From Bradyrhizobium sp. Y36 (GTDB taxonomy: Bacteria > Pseudomonadota > Alphaproteobacteria > Rhizobiales > Xanthobacteraceae), in contig NZ_NWTI01000023.1 in NCBI RefSeq assembly GCF_002531575.1, forward strand, positions 1 to 64,000: a stretch of 64,000 nt of DNA. Direction: 5' to 3'. Below, piece after piece: positions 25,397 through 35,273 of the stretch; the stretch's first letter is position 1; every line of letters starts with the position of its first letter. The position numbers were made by a program, and so were the translations under genes. The notes below the pieces were generated by a model. It saw only the letters and a program-made list of their open reading frames with translations. It was not told the DNA's origin and ran no database searches.

Positions 25397-26479
25397 ATGC
25401 ACGGACTGCTGCCCGCGCTGCAACGCGGCTTCAAGAGATGGATCGGCTGGCGACGGCTAGGAGTTGCCGCGAGCGTCTTCATCATTGCCTTCGCGATCAC
25501 CTCGCTGGTGCGGACCCTCAAGGGCATCGATACCGGCGTCATCCTGACGGCGTTGACCGAGATTCCCCGCGGCAGCATCGGGCTGGCCGCGGTGTGCGTC
25601 TTTTTCGCGTTCTGCACCCTGACCTTTTACGACTTTTTCGCATTGCGAACGATCGGCAAGAAGCACGTGCCCTATCGCATCGCGGCGCTCTCCAGCTTCA
25701 CGTCCTATTCGATCGGCCACAATATCGGCGCCACCGTCTTCACCGGCGGGGCGATCCGTTTCCGGATCTATTCGGATTACGGGCTGAACGCGATCGACGT
25801 CGCCAAGATCTGTTTCCTGTCGGGCCTGACCTTCTGGCTCGGTAACATCTTCGTGCTCTCGATCGGCATGGCGATCCACCCGGATGCGGCCTCCTCGATG
25901 GATCAGCTGCCGTCGTCGCTCAACCGGCTGATCGCGCTCGGCGGGCTCGCCTCGATCGGCGCCTATCTCGTTTGGCTCGTCATGGGCGAGAAGCGGCGCG
26001 AGCTCGGCCAGAAGGGCTGGAAGGTGGTGCTGCCCTCGGCGCCGCTGACGCTGGTCCAGATCCTGATCGGCGTGGTCGATCTCGGCTTCTGCGCCACGGC
26101 GATGTACCTCCTGATGCCGGCCAATCCGCCGATCGACTTCCTGTCGCTCGCGGTGGTGTTCATCCTGGCGACGCTGCTGGGCTTCGCCAGCCATGCGCCC
26201 GGCTCGATCGGCGTGTTCGATGCCGCCATGCTGCTGGCGCTGCCCGAGTTCGGCCGCGAGCAGCTTCTGGCGACGCTGCTGGTGTTCCGCATCCTCTATT
26301 TCGTGATCCCGTTCGGCCTTGCCATCTCCATCATGGGCACGCGCGAGCTCTGGATGAACGTGGTCGAACCCTGGCAGGAACGGCGGCGGCTGGCCGAGGC
26401 CTGCGCGCAGGCCAATTTGCCCAAGCAGGTGGCGGCCATGGAGCGCGAGCGGGCGCTGCGACAGGCCAACAAGCGGTAA
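25397..26479 (+). CDS. Lysylphosphatidylglycerol-synthase-like membrane protein (UPF0104)
   Basis: A 360-residue integral membrane protein with about eight helices. SFTSYSIGHNIGATVFTGGA followed by IRFRIYSDYGLN is the conserved cytoplasmic loop of the YbhN / MprF N-terminal flippase-like family, and LLGFASHAPGSIGVFDAAML is its second signature (xPGGxGxxE-like position). MprF flips aminoacyl-phosphatidylglycerol; this protein lacks the soluble synthase domain, so any lipid substrate is unknown. It probably relates to envelope lipid or hopanoid transport. A secreted SGNH hydrolase gene follows 84 bases downstream on the same strand. Confidence 0.85.
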   Translation: MHGLLPALQRGFKRWIGWRRLGVAASVFIIAFAITSLVRTLKGIDTGVILTALTEIPRGSIGLAAVCVFFAFCTLTFYDFFALRTIGKKHVPYRIAALSSFTSYSIGHNIGATVFTGGAIRFRIYSDYGLNAIDVAKICFLSGLTFWLGNIFVLSIGMAIHPDAASSMDQLPSSLNRLIALGGLASIGAYLVWLVMGEKRRELGQKGWKVVLPSAPLTLVQILIGVVDLGFCATAMYLLMPANPPIDFLSLAVVFILATLLGFASHAPGSIGVFDAAMLLALPEFGREQLLATLLVFRILYFVIPFGLAISIMGTRELWMNVVEPWQERRRLAEACAQANLPKQVAAMERERALRQANKR

Positions 26480-26563
26480 GGGCTGGCATCTAGACAAAGG
26501 TTGCGGACGGACGCGCAATCCTCTCTTATTTCCGCCTCAACTTTGCCGTTGAAGACGCGGGCC

Positions 26564-28522
26564 ATGATCCCTGTATTGCTTCGTAACCTTACCGCCGGCG
26601 CCCTGCTGCTGGCCGGGCTTTTGACCGCTTTGCCGACCGAGCGTGCCGCCGCTCAGGACGCCGGCCCCCTCCAGATCAGTTGGGAGGTGCGCAACCGCTT
26701 CCGCCTGTTCCGCGAGGAGCGCGATTTCCTGCTCCATGTCGAGAACGCGCGCAACCGCAGCATCCTCGCCGCCGAACAGTCGCTGGAGCTCCAGAGCGAG
26801 GGCCGCGGCTGGGCCCGCAACATGGTCAATCGCCTCTGCATCGACCTTCAGGGTCGCGTCAACCAGCCCTGCACCCGCGACAACACCAAGGAAAACTACC
26901 TCACCCCGATCGACCACCCCGTCACCGTGCGCCTCGTGGGCGCCGTGCCGGTCGGCGCCACCTGCGCCTGGTCGTTCGACGACGGCGACGGGCCGCAGCA
27001 ATCGACCTTCGACTGCGCCGAGCCGATCAACCTACGCGTCCGCTACGGCAAGCAGACGGTCGCGACCGTCGACGTCTCCTCCGGAGCCGATCCCAGCCAG
27101 CGCGTCCAGACCGAGATTCAAGTCCGCGATATCTTCGTCGCCGGCCTCGGGGACAGCATCGCCTCGGGCGAAGGTAATCCGGACCGGCCGCTGGCGCTGT
27201 CCGACGAAGGCTTTTGCTTCCGCTCCTATCTCGGCACCGCCGCCGGCGGCCAATACTACCGGCCGAGCCGCCACGGCTACAAGGGCGGCCGCGCCTGCGA
27301 GGCGCCGGACACGCTCGCGAACTGGCAGCGCTACAGCGCGCTGTGGTTCAACTCGCCCTGCCACCGCTCGCTCTACAGCTACCAGACGCGTACCGCGCTC
27401 GCGCTTGCGGTGCGCTACACCCACATCGCCGTGACCTATCTGCCGCTCGCCTGCACCGGCGCCAGCATCGGCGACGGCCTGCTCGGCTCGCAGCGCGCCC
27501 GCGAATGCCCGCCCGGCAAGACCGGCGTCTGCAACACCAGCGTGAACGCGCAGGTCGCCGAGTTGCGCGAGGCGCTCACCGCGGCGAAGAAGCGACAACC
27601 CGATCGCACGCTCGATCTCGTGCTGCTGTCGGTCGGTGCCAACGACGTCTATTTCTCCGGCCTCGTCGCCGACGTCATCGTCGACACCGCGACCGAACGA
27701 GCGCTGTTCCGCCGCTCCGGCGTGATGGCAAGCGTCGATGATTCCCGCGACGCGCTGACGCGCGAGCTGCCGCAGAATTTCGTCAAGCTGCGCGAGGGGC
27801 TGAAGCCGCTGGTCGGCGGCGACCTCTCGCATGTCGTCTACGTCTCCTACGCCAATCCCGCGCTCGCCGATGGCGGCGTGCCCTGCCGCGGCGGCCGGGC
27901 CGGCTTCGACATCCATCCGTCCTTCAACGCCGATCCGCAGCGCCTTGCCCGCGTCTCGACCTTCGTCGACACCGAATTCCTGCCGCAGCTGAAGGGCCTT
28001 GCCACCTGCACGCGCGGCGCGCTGTGCCGCGATCCCGAGGCCGACCGCATGACCTTCGTCGATGCGCATCAGGCCGCATTCGGCGACCATGGCTTCTGCG
28101 CGCATTCCGGCAATGACCCCGAATTCGATCGCGCCTGCTTTGCCGAGAACGGCCAGAGCTTCAACCCTGACATCGTGAGCGCGGCGAGCCAGCCGATGCT
28201 GTGCGGCCGCGGCGCCTCGGAATATCGCGCCTATTTGCCCCGCGCACGCTGGATCCGCGACGCCAATGACAGCTATTTTGCCGCGATGACCTATCCGCAG
28301 GGATTGCCGGCAGCAAGCCAGCCCACCGACATCCACGACGCGACCTGGGGCGTGCTTTCCGCCGTCTATGGCGGCGCGGTGCATCCGAGCGCCGAAGGGC
28401 ACGCGGCGATGGCGGATGCCGCCCTTCCGGCCGCGAGCGCGGTGCTCGGGCTTGATGCTGCGCCGCCCGGCGTGACGCGCGGACTGCTGGCGCCGCTGCT
28501 GGGCGGCGGCGCGCAGCAATAG
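26564..28522 (+). CDS. Secreted SGNH/GDSL hydrolase
   Basis: A 652-residue protein. The ATG at 26564 gives a clear signal peptide (RNLTAGALLLAGLLTAL, cleavage near RAAAQDA); the longer frame from 26501 would bury it. Catalytic blocks are FVAGLGDSIASGEGNP (nucleophile serine in GDSIASG), LLSVGANDVYFSG (block III) and GGAVHPSAEGHAAMADA (Asp/His block V, HPxxxGH). Residues 30-180 form an N-terminal domain with paired cysteines (CTRDNTK, CAWSFDDGDG) that I do not recognise. It probably removes ester groups from lipids or polysaccharides in the periplasm or outside the cell. Possibly cotranscribed with the flippase-like gene. Confidence 0.85.
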   Translation: MIPVLLRNLTAGALLLAGLLTALPTERAAAQDAGPLQISWEVRNRFRLFREERDFLLHVENARNRSILAAEQSLELQSEGRGWARNMVNRLCIDLQGRVNQPCTRDNTKENYLTPIDHPVTVRLVGAVPVGATCAWSFDDGDGPQQSTFDCAEPINLRVRYGKQTVATVDVSSGADPSQRVQTEIQVRDIFVAGLGDSIASGEGNPDRPLALSDEGFCFRSYLGTAAGGQYYRPSRHGYKGGRACEAPDTLANWQRYSALWFNSPCHRSLYSYQTRTALALAVRYTHIAVTYLPLACTGASIGDGLLGSQRARECPPGKTGVCNTSVNAQVAELREALTAAKKRQPDRTLDLVLLSVGANDVYFSGLVADVIVDTATERALFRRSGVMASVDDSRDALTRELPQNFVKLREGLKPLVGGDLSHVVYVSYANPALADGGVPCRGGRAGFDIHPSFNADPQRLARVSTFVDTEFLPQLKGLATCTRGALCRDPEADRMTFVDAHQAAFGDHGFCAHSGNDPEFDRACFAENGQSFNPDIVSAASQPMLCGRGASEYRAYLPRARWIRDANDSYFAAMTYPQGLPAASQPTDIHDATWGVLSAVYGGAVHPSAEGHAAMADAALPAASAVLGLDAAPPGVTRGLLAPLLGGGAQQ

Positions 28523-28560
28523 GGCGGCACAGCTCCCACATTCTCGGTGTCATCGCCCGC

Positions 28561-28667
28561 CCAAAGCATGATCCGGAAAAGTGCGAAGCGGTTTTCCGGA
28601 AGGATCATGCGCAAACAACAACCTAAAGCGCGATGACGATTCATCCAAATCTCATCGCGCTTTAGTG
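28561..28667. repeat. Dispersed palindromic repeat pair (AGCATGATCCGGAA type)
   Basis: AAAGCATGATCCGGAAAAG, then GAAGCGGTTTTCCGG, then GGATCATGCGC. It is followed by the second hairpin CTAAAGCGCGATGA / TCATCGCGCTTTAG (perfect 14-bp arms, about 28624-28666). Same two-part structure as at 14714. Confidence 0.85.
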
Positions 28668-28682
28668 CGCAATTGCGGACAA

Positions 28683-28775
28683 GGGCGGGCGATCCAGTAC
28701 TCCGTGACAGCGGTGACTGAATCGAGAGGCTGCGGCGTACTGGATTCCCCCGCCTTCGCGGGGAATGACAGTGGT
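28683..28775. repeat. Dispersed repeat (ATCCAGTAC...GTACTGGAT with GC hairpin)
   Basis: ATCCAGTAC (about 28691) and GTACTGGAT (about 28738) are inverted copies. Next to them is a hairpin ATTCCCCCGC-CTTC-GCGGGGAAT. From memory this pattern is common in Bradyrhizobium intergenic DNA. Together with the preceding element it fills most of 28523-28961; the remaining ~180 bases upstream of the permease gene show no motif that I can name. Confidence 0.65.
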
Positions 28776-28961
28776 GGGCGGGCGAAAGCTCGCCCTCCTA
28801 ACATCCCATGCGCATGCGCGTGACTGCACAATCGTTCCCTCTTCCGGCTCCTTCATCAATCCAAAAACGGCATCGATCGATACTCCCTTCAACTTGGACA
28901 CTTCGCCGCGCGCGCCTCTAGGAGTCGCCTTGAGGAAATGTTCGACTGAAGGAGGCGCCTG

Positions 28962-30314
28962 ATGAGCGCAGTGGTGTCCGCAGCGGACGCGAGGAGGTCT
29001 CGCGTCAGGCTGTTGATCGTGACCATGTTGTTCCTGGTCACGACCGTGAACTATGCCGACCGTGCCACGCTGTCGATCGCCGGCCCCGCGCTCTCCAAGG
29101 AGCTGCATCTCGATCCCGTCGCCATGGGCTGGATCTTCTCGGCGTTCGGCTGGTCCTATGTCGCGGCGCAGGTACCCGGCGGCTGGCTGCTCGACCGTTA
29201 CGGCTCGCGCCTCGTCTATGCCTTCAGCATCATCATCTGGTCGCTGTTCACGCTGATGCAGGGCTGGGTCGGCTTCCTCAGCGCCGGCACGGCCGTCGTC
29301 GTGCTGTTCGCGCTTCGCCTGCTGGTCGGCGTTGCGGAAGCACCGTCCTTCCCGGCGAACGCCCGCATCGTCGCGGCCTGGTTTCCGGGCAACGAGCGCG
29401 GCACCGCGTCGGCCTTCTTCAATTCGGGACAGTATTTTGCCACCGTAATCTTCGCCCCGCTGATGGGTTGGATCGCGCACGCCTACGGCTGGCGCTTCGT
29501 GTTCTTCGTGATGGGCGCACTCGGCGTCGTCATGGGCCTGGTCTGGCTCAAGACCATCTACGGACCGAAGGAGCATCCTTCGATCAACGAGGCCGAGTTC
29601 GACTACATCAAGGACGGCGGCGCCCTGGTCGATCTCGACGCGCCCAAGGACGATCTGCCGCGCGCGCGTGCGGCCGAGGCCGGCTCCGGATGGGACCATA
29701 TCCGCCAGTTGCTCTCCAACCGCATGATGCTCGGCGTCTATCTCGGCCAGTACTGCATCAACACGCTGACCTATTTCTTCCTGACCTGGTTCCCGGTCTA
29801 CCTCGTCAAGGAGCGCGGCCTGTCGATCCTGCAGGCCGGCTTCGTCGCGACGCTGCCGGCGCTGTGCGGCTTCATCGGCGGCGTGCTCGGCGGCATCATC
29901 TCGGACGCGATCCTGCGCCGGACCGGATCGCTGACCATGGCGCGCAAGATCCCGATCGTCGGCGGCATGCTGCTGTCGATGTCGATCATCGCCTGCAACT
30001 ATGTCGACGGACAGGCGCTGGTGGTCGGCTTCATGGCGCTCGCCTTCTTCGGCAAGGGCATCGGTGCGCTCGGCTGGGCGGTCGTCTCCGACACCTCGCC
30101 GAAGGAAGCCGGCGGCGTCTCCGGCGGCCTGTTCAACACCTTCGGCAACCTCTCCTCGATCACCACCCCGATCGTGATCGGCTACATCCTGGCCGCGACC
30201 GGCTCGTTCAACGGCGCGCTGGTGTTCGTCGGCCTCAACGCGCTGGTGGCGGCGTTCGCTTATCTCGTCATCGTCGGCAAGATCGAGCGGGTGACGCTCA
30301 AACGTTCCTCCTGA
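28962..30314 (+). CDS. MFS hexarate permease (GudP/ACS family)
   Basis: A 450-residue, 12-helix transporter. FLVTTVNYADRATLSIAGPA is the anion:cation symporter (ACS) helix-1 motif with NYxDR, and GWLLDRYGSRLVYAFS is motif A. RLLVGVAEAPSFPANARIVA and WFPGNERGTASAFFNSGQY are typical of GudP/GarP glucarate-galactarate permeases. The RBS GAAGGAGG lies shortly before the ATG. It heads the hexarate block, and the downstream gudD, garD and kdgD genes strongly support glucarate and galactarate as substrates. Confidence 0.9.
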   Translation: MSAVVSAADARRSRVRLLIVTMLFLVTTVNYADRATLSIAGPALSKELHLDPVAMGWIFSAFGWSYVAAQVPGGWLLDRYGSRLVYAFSIIIWSLFTLMQGWVGFLSAGTAVVVLFALRLLVGVAEAPSFPANARIVAAWFPGNERGTASAFFNSGQYFATVIFAPLMGWIAHAYGWRFVFFVMGALGVVMGLVWLKTIYGPKEHPSINEAEFDYIKDGGALVDLDAPKDDLPRARAAEAGSGWDHIRQLLSNRMMLGVYLGQYCINTLTYFFLTWFPVYLVKERGLSILQAGFVATLPALCGFIGGVLGGIISDAILRRTGSLTMARKIPIVGGMLLSMSIIACNYVDGQALVVGFMALAFFGKGIGALGWAVVSDTSPKEAGGVSGGLFNTFGNLSSITTPIVIGYILAATGSFNGALVFVGLNALVAAFAYLVIVGKIERVTLKRSS

Positions 30315-30437
30315 GGGCTCCCATGGGAGCTTGACCAGGCAACTCAACGGCGGCCCCAAAAGCCGCCGTCTTTGTTTTGGGGGTGATCGATGCTAGAAGT
30401 CCCGGGGAAGCGCCTTATCCATCTAAGGCATGTATCG

Positions 30438-31343
30438 ATGTTTGACCTCAACCAGCTCCGCTGTTTCGTCACGGTGGCGGAGGAATTGCATTTCGGCCGC
30501 GCCGCCGCGCGGCTGAACATGACCCAGCCGCCGCTGTCCCGGCAGATCCAGGTGCTCGAGCACATCATCGACGCGCCGCTGCTGGAACGCACCAGCCGGT
30601 CGGTACGGCTGACGCCTGCGGGGCGCAGCTTCCTCCCCGAGGCGCGGCGCATCCTCAAGCTCGCGGAAAGCGCCTCGCAGGTCGCCCGCCGCATCGCGCT
30701 CGGCAAGACCGGCTCGCTGAAGATCGGTTTCACCGCCGCCGCCGCCTACGGCTTCTTGCCCGAGCTCGTCGCGGCGTGCCGAGCCAAGCTGCCCGAGGTG
30801 GATTTCTCGCTGAAGGAGATGGTGTCGGGCGACCAGTTCGAGGCGCTCACGTCGGGCCAGATCGACGCCGGCCTGCTCAGGCCGCCGATCGCGCGGCCCG
30901 AGCTGACCAGCCGCCGCGTCGTCGCCGAGCCGCTGCTCGCCGCCATCCCGAAGAAGCATCCGCTGGCGAACGCCGAGAGCATCACCATCAAGGATTTCGA
31001 CGACCAGCCCTTCGTGATGTATTCGCCCTATGAGAGCCGCTACTTTCACGATCTCCTGGTGGCGCAGTTCACGCGCGCCGACGTGCTGCCGCGCTATGTC
31101 CAGCATCTCAGCCAGATCCACTCGATCCTCGCCATGGTGCGCGCCGGCCTCGGCCTTGCCATCGTGCCGGCTGCGGCCGCGGGCCTGAAGATCTCCGACG
31201 TCCGGCTGCGACCGCTGAAGCTGCGGGGCCGCGTGCCGGTCGAGCTGTTCATGGTCTGGCGCCGCGACGACGAGAATCCGCTGCTCTCGGCGCTGGTCAA
31301 GATCGCCGGTGAATTGGCCTCCGCGGAGGTGGCCGAGGATTGA
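30438..31343 (+). CDS. LysR-family regulator of hexarate genes
   Basis: A 301-residue protein counted from the ATG at 30438 (MFDLNQLRCFVTVAEELHFG). The longer frame from 30390 adds 16 residues that LysR proteins do not have. The winged helix has RAAARLNMTQPPLSRQIQVL. The effector domain follows (GSLKIGFTAAAAYGFLPELV, ... HSILAMVRAGLGLAIVPAAA). It lies inside the block between the permease and kdgD genes, all on the same strand, which is unusual because LysR genes are more often divergent. It probably senses glucarate or a keto-acid intermediate. The 131 bases before kdgD likely contain its binding site. Confidence 0.92.
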   Translation: MFDLNQLRCFVTVAEELHFGRAAARLNMTQPPLSRQIQVLEHIIDAPLLERTSRSVRLTPAGRSFLPEARRILKLAESASQVARRIALGKTGSLKIGFTAAAAYGFLPELVAACRAKLPEVDFSLKEMVSGDQFEALTSGQIDAGLLRPPIARPELTSRRVVAEPLLAAIPKKHPLANAESITIKDFDDQPFVMYSPYESRYFHDLLVAQFTRADVLPRYVQHLSQIHSILAMVRAGLGLAIVPAAAAGLKISDVRLRPLKLRGRVPVELFMVWRRDDENPLLSALVKIAGELASAEVAED

Positions 31344-31475
31344 TGCTCAATCCGCATCGGTCGATATAGGCTTTGGCTTGGACCTGCATCGAACGGTCTC
31401 CTAAACCACGGCGCATGGACGCGCCGGCCCTCAAGGCCCGCGTCCTCCACAACACGCAATAAGGGAGCAGCGCCC

Positions 31476-32420
31476 GTGAGCAAGATGACCCCGCAGGAAA
31501 TGGCCCAGAAGATCGGATCCGGCCTCCTGTCCTTTCCCGTCACGCCGTTCAGGGCGGACTATTCCTTCGACGAAGCGACCTACCGCGCCAACATGGACTG
31601 GCTGTGCGGCTATGACGTCGCAGGCCTGTTCGCCGCCGGCGGCACCGGCGAGTTCTTCTCGCTGACGCCGACCGAGGTTCCTGAGGTCGTCAAAGTCGCC
31701 GTCGACGAGACCAAGGGCCGCGTGCCCGTGCTCGCCGGCACCGGCTACGGCACCGCGATCGCCCGCGAGATCGCGATCGGTGCGGAAAAGGCCGGCGCCG
31801 ACGGCCTCTTGCTGCTGCCGCCCTATCTCACCCATGCCGAGCAGGAGGGCCTTGCCGCTCATGTCGAGGCGGTCTGCGCCGCCGTCAAGATCGGCGTCAT
31901 CGTCTACAACCGCGACAATGCGATCCTGCAGCCCGACACGCTGGCGCGCCTCGCCGAGCGCTGCCCGAACCTCGTCGGCTACAAGGACGGCATCGGCGAC
32001 ATCGAGCTGATGACCCGCGTCTACACCAAGCTCGGCGACCGCCTCACCTATGTCGGCGGCCTGCCGACCGCCGAGACCTTCGCCCTGCCCTATCTCGACA
32101 TGGGCGTGACGACCTATTCCTCCGCCGTGTTCAACTTCGTGCCGGAATTCGCCACCAATTTCTACGCGGCAGTGCGCAAGCGCGACCACGCCACGATCCA
32201 GGCCGGGCTGAAGGATTTCATCCTGCCGCTGATCGCGATCCGCAACCGCAAGAAGGGCTACGCGGTCTCGATCATCAAGGCCGGCATGAAGGTGATCGGC
32301 CGCGATTCCGGCCCGGTCCGGCCGCCGCTGACCGATCTCACCGAGCAGGAGATCGCGGAGCTGACCGCGCTGGTGAAGAATCTGCCCGCCATCCGATCGA
32401 CACAACAGGCGGCAGAATAA
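31476..32420 (+). CDS. kdgD: 5-dehydro-4-deoxyglucarate dehydratase
   Basis: A 314-residue member of the DHDPS/NAL superfamily. It converts 5-keto-4-deoxyglucarate to 2-oxoglutarate semialdehyde with loss of water and CO2. The Schiff-base lysine is K170 in PNLVGYKDGIGD, the tyrosine is Y144 in VIVYNRDNA, and the substrate loop is AAGGTGEFFSLT (about 53-64). The start is GTG at 31476, with AAGGGAG at 31461-31467. It precedes gudD by 26 bases. KdgD is the key step of the oxidative hexarate route that leads directly to 2-oxoglutarate, as opposed to the aldolase (GarL) route. Confidence 0.95.
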   Translation: MSKMTPQEMAQKIGSGLLSFPVTPFRADYSFDEATYRANMDWLCGYDVAGLFAAGGTGEFFSLTPTEVPEVVKVAVDETKGRVPVLAGTGYGTAIAREIAIGAEKAGADGLLLLPPYLTHAEQEGLAAHVEAVCAAVKIGVIVYNRDNAILQPDTLARLAERCPNLVGYKDGIGDIELMTRVYTKLGDRLTYVGGLPTAETFALPYLDMGVTTYSSAVFNFVPEFATNFYAAVRKRDHATIQAGLKDFILPLIAIRNRKKGYAVSIIKAGMKVIGRDSGPVRPPLTDLTEQEIAELTALVKNLPAIRSTQQAAE

Positions 32421-32446
32421 CTGATAACAACAGCGAGGAGCGTAGG

Positions 32447-33790
32447 ATGGCCCTGACCGAGATTTCTGGCGCACCGGTCGTGACAGCGATGCAGGTGATC
32501 CCGGTCGCGGGCCGCGACAGCATGCTCCTCAACCTCAGCGGCGCGCACGCGCCATTCTTCACCCGCAACATCGTCATCCTCACCGACAATGCCGGTCACA
32601 CCGGCGTCGGCGAGGTGCCGGGCGGGCAGAAGATCTGGCAGACGCTGCAGGACGCGCGCGATCTCGTCATCGGCAAGACCGTCGGCGCGATGAACAACAT
32701 CCTCGCCGACGTCCGTACAGCCTTCGCCGACCGTGACGCCGGCGGCCGCGGCAAGCAGACGTTCGATCTTCGCGTGATGATCCACGCGGTCACCGCGGTC
32801 GAGTCCGCGCTGCTCGACCTTCTGGGTCAGCATCTCGGCCTGCCGGTCGCAGCGCTGCTCGGCGAAGGCCAGCAGCGTAGCAGCGTCGAGACGCTCGGCT
32901 ATCTGTTCTTCGTCGGAGACCGGCGCAAGTCGAAGCTGAACTATGTCCAGGGCGAGACCGGCAAGGCGGAATGGTTCAACCTCCGCCATCAGGAGGCGAT
33001 GACGCCCGAGACCGTGGTGCGGCTCGCGGAGGCCACCCACGACCATTACGGCTTCGCCGATTTCAAGCTCAAGGGCGGCGTGCTCAGCGGCGAGCAGGAG
33101 ATCGAGGCCGTCACCGCGATCGCAAAGCGCTTCCCCAACGCCCGCGTGACGCTGGACCCCAACGGCGCCTGGTCGCTCGACGAGGCGGTCCGGCTCTGCA
33201 AGGGCATGCACGGCATCCTCGCTTATGCCGAGGATCCCTGCGGCGCCGAGGCCGGCTTCTCCGGCCGCGAGATCATGGCCGAGTTCCGCCGCGCCACGGG
33301 GCTGCCGACGGCGACCAACATGATCGCGACCGATTGGCGCCAGCTCTCCCATGCGCTGCGCCTTGGCGCGCTGGACATTCCGCTGGCCGACCCCCATTTC
33401 TGGACCCTGCAGGGCTCGGTGCGCGTCGCCCAGACCTGCCGCGACAACGGCCTGACCTGGGGCTCGCACTCCAACAACCACTTTGACATTTCGCTGGCCA
33501 TGTTCACCCATGTCGGCGCCGCCGCCCCCGGCAAGGTCACGGCGATCGACACCCACTGGATCTGGCAGGACGGCCAGGCCCTGACCCGGCAGCCGCTTCA
33601 GATCAAAGGCGGCAAGATCGCAGTCCCGGACCGGCCGGGCCTGGGTATCGAAATCGACAGGGCCGCCATCGACGCGGCGCATGACCTCTACAAGCAGCAT
33701 GGACTTGGCGCCCGCGATGACGCTATTGCCATGCAGGACCTGATCCCAGGCTGGACCTTCGACGACAAGCGTCCCTGCCTCGTGCGTTAG
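32447..33790 (+). CDS. gudD: Glucarate dehydratase
   Basis: A 447-residue enolase-superfamily enzyme that removes water from D-glucarate to give 5-keto-4-deoxyglucarate. The catalytic KxK is FKLKGG (K207, K209). D237 is in VTLDPNGAW, and further metal ligands are in LAYAEDPCGAE and TNMIATDW. The His-Asp dyad side has GLTWGSHSNNHFDISLAM. These are diagnostic for GudD, with length matching Escherichia coli GudD (446). It sits between kdgD (26 bases) and the semialdehyde dehydrogenase (22 bases). Confidence 0.96.
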   Translation: MALTEISGAPVVTAMQVIPVAGRDSMLLNLSGAHAPFFTRNIVILTDNAGHTGVGEVPGGQKIWQTLQDARDLVIGKTVGAMNNILADVRTAFADRDAGGRGKQTFDLRVMIHAVTAVESALLDLLGQHLGLPVAALLGEGQQRSSVETLGYLFFVGDRRKSKLNYVQGETGKAEWFNLRHQEAMTPETVVRLAEATHDHYGFADFKLKGGVLSGEQEIEAVTAIAKRFPNARVTLDPNGAWSLDEAVRLCKGMHGILAYAEDPCGAEAGFSGREIMAEFRRATGLPTATNMIATDWRQLSHALRLGALDIPLADPHFWTLQGSVRVAQTCRDNGLTWGSHSNNHFDISLAMFTHVGAAAPGKVTAIDTHWIWQDGQALTRQPLQIKGGKIAVPDRPGLGIEIDRAAIDAAHDLYKQHGLGARDDAIAMQDLIPGWTFDDKRPCLVR

Positions 33791-33812
33791 AAACATTCCC
33801 TGGAGGAACGAG

Positions 33813-35261
33813 ATGACTGCGATCCTGAAGAACTTCATCGGCGGCGAGTGGGTCGACGGTTCCGGCGTCACCAGGAACATCAACCCCTCCAACACCAACG
33901 ACCTCGTCGGCGAATACGCCAAGGCCGACAAGGCGCAGACCGAGAAGGCGATCGCCGCCGCCAAGGCCGCCTTCCCCGCCTGGTCGCAGTCGACGCCGCA
34001 GGCGCGCTTCGATGCGCTGAACAAGATTTCGCTTGAGATCCTCGCCCGCAAGGAAGAGCTCGGCCGCCTGCTCGCCCGCGAGGAAGGCAAGACCCTGCCG
34101 GAGGGCATCGGCGAGGTCGCCCGCGCCGGCCAGATCTTCGCGTTCTTCGCCGGTGAAGCGCTGCGCCTGATCGGCGAAAAGGGCGCCTCCGTGCGGCCCG
34201 GCCTCGACGTCGAGCTCACCCGCGAGCCGGTGGGCGTCGTCGGCATGATTACGCCCTGGAATTTCCCGATCGCGATCCCGGCCTGGAAGATCGCCCCGGC
34301 GCTCTGCTACGGCAACACCGTGGTGTTCAAGCCGGCTGAGCTCGTGCCGGGCTCGGGTCACGCGCTGGCCGAGATCATCACCCGCTCCGGCATTCCCGCC
34401 GGCGTCTTCAACCTCGTGGTCGGCTCGGGCTCGGTGGTCGGCCAGACCCTGCTCGACCATCCGGATGTCGCCGCGATCTCCTTCACGGGCTCGGTGCAGA
34501 CCGGCCGCAAGATCGCGCAGGCCTGCGTGCTGTCGAATCCGATGAAGAAATTCCAGCTCGAGATGGGCGGCAAGAATCCGCTGGTCGTGCTCGACGACGC
34601 CGACCTCAAGACCGCCGTCGAGGTCGCCGTCAACGGCGCCTATTTCTCGACCGGCCAGCGCTGCACCGCCTCCTCCCGCCTGATCGTCACCGAAGGCATC
34701 CACGACCGCTTCGTCGCGGCGGTGGCCGAGCGGCTGGCGGGCCTGTCGGTGGACGACGCGCTCAAGGCCGGCGTGCATATCGGCCCCGTGGTCGACCAGA
34801 GCCAGCTCGACCAGGATCTGCGCTACATCAAGATCGGCCAGGACGAAGGCGCCAAGCTCGCCTTCGGCGGCGAGCTGCTCAAGCGCGAGACCCCCGGCCA
34901 CTACCTCGCGCCCGCGCTGTTCACCGAAGCCAACAACAACATGCGCATCGCGCGTGAGGAGATCTTCGGACCGGTCGCCGCCGTGATCCGCGCGAAGAAC
35001 TACGAAGAAGCGCTCGCCATCTCCAACGACACCGAGTTCGGCCTTGCGTCGGGCATCTGCACATCGAGCCTGAAATACGCCTCGCACTACAAGCGCAACA
35101 GCGAGTCCGGCATGGTGATGGTCAATCTGCCGACCGCAGGCGTCGACTATCACGTGCCGTTCGGCGGCCGGAAGGGCTCGAGCTACGGCGCCCGCGAGCA
35201 GGGCTCCTACGCGCGCGAGTTCTACACCACGGTGAAGACGGCTTACACGTTCCCGGGGTGA
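33813..35261 (+). CDS. 2-oxoglutarate semialdehyde dehydrogenase (aldehyde dehydrogenase)
   Basis: A 482-residue NAD(P)-dependent aldehyde dehydrogenase. The nucleophile is C284 in GQRCTASSRL, the general base is E250 in QLEMGGKNP, and the cofactor loop is FTGSVQTGRKI. GVVGMITPWNFPIAIPAWKI is the oxyanion-hole asparagine region. From its place directly after kdgD and gudD it should oxidise 2-oxoglutarate semialdehyde (2,5-dioxopentanoate) to 2-oxoglutarate, the last step of the route. The length fits the known KGSADH enzymes of Azospirillum and Agrobacterium. GGAGG precedes the ATG. Confidence 0.93.
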   Translation: MTAILKNFIGGEWVDGSGVTRNINPSNTNDLVGEYAKADKAQTEKAIAAAKAAFPAWSQSTPQARFDALNKISLEILARKEELGRLLAREEGKTLPEGIGEVARAGQIFAFFAGEALRLIGEKGASVRPGLDVELTREPVGVVGMITPWNFPIAIPAWKIAPALCYGNTVVFKPAELVPGSGHALAEIITRSGIPAGVFNLVVGSGSVVGQTLLDHPDVAAISFTGSVQTGRKIAQACVLSNPMKKFQLEMGGKNPLVVLDDADLKTAVEVAVNGAYFSTGQRCTASSRLIVTEGIHDRFVAAVAERLAGLSVDDALKAGVHIGPVVDQSQLDQDLRYIKIGQDEGAKLAFGGELLKRETPGHYLAPALFTEANNNMRIAREEIFGPVAAVIRAKNYEEALAISNDTEFGLASGICTSSLKYASHYKRNSESGMVMVNLPTAGVDYHVPFGGRKGSSYGAREQGSYAREFYTTVKTAYTFPG

Positions 35262-35273
35262 CAGCCTGACATC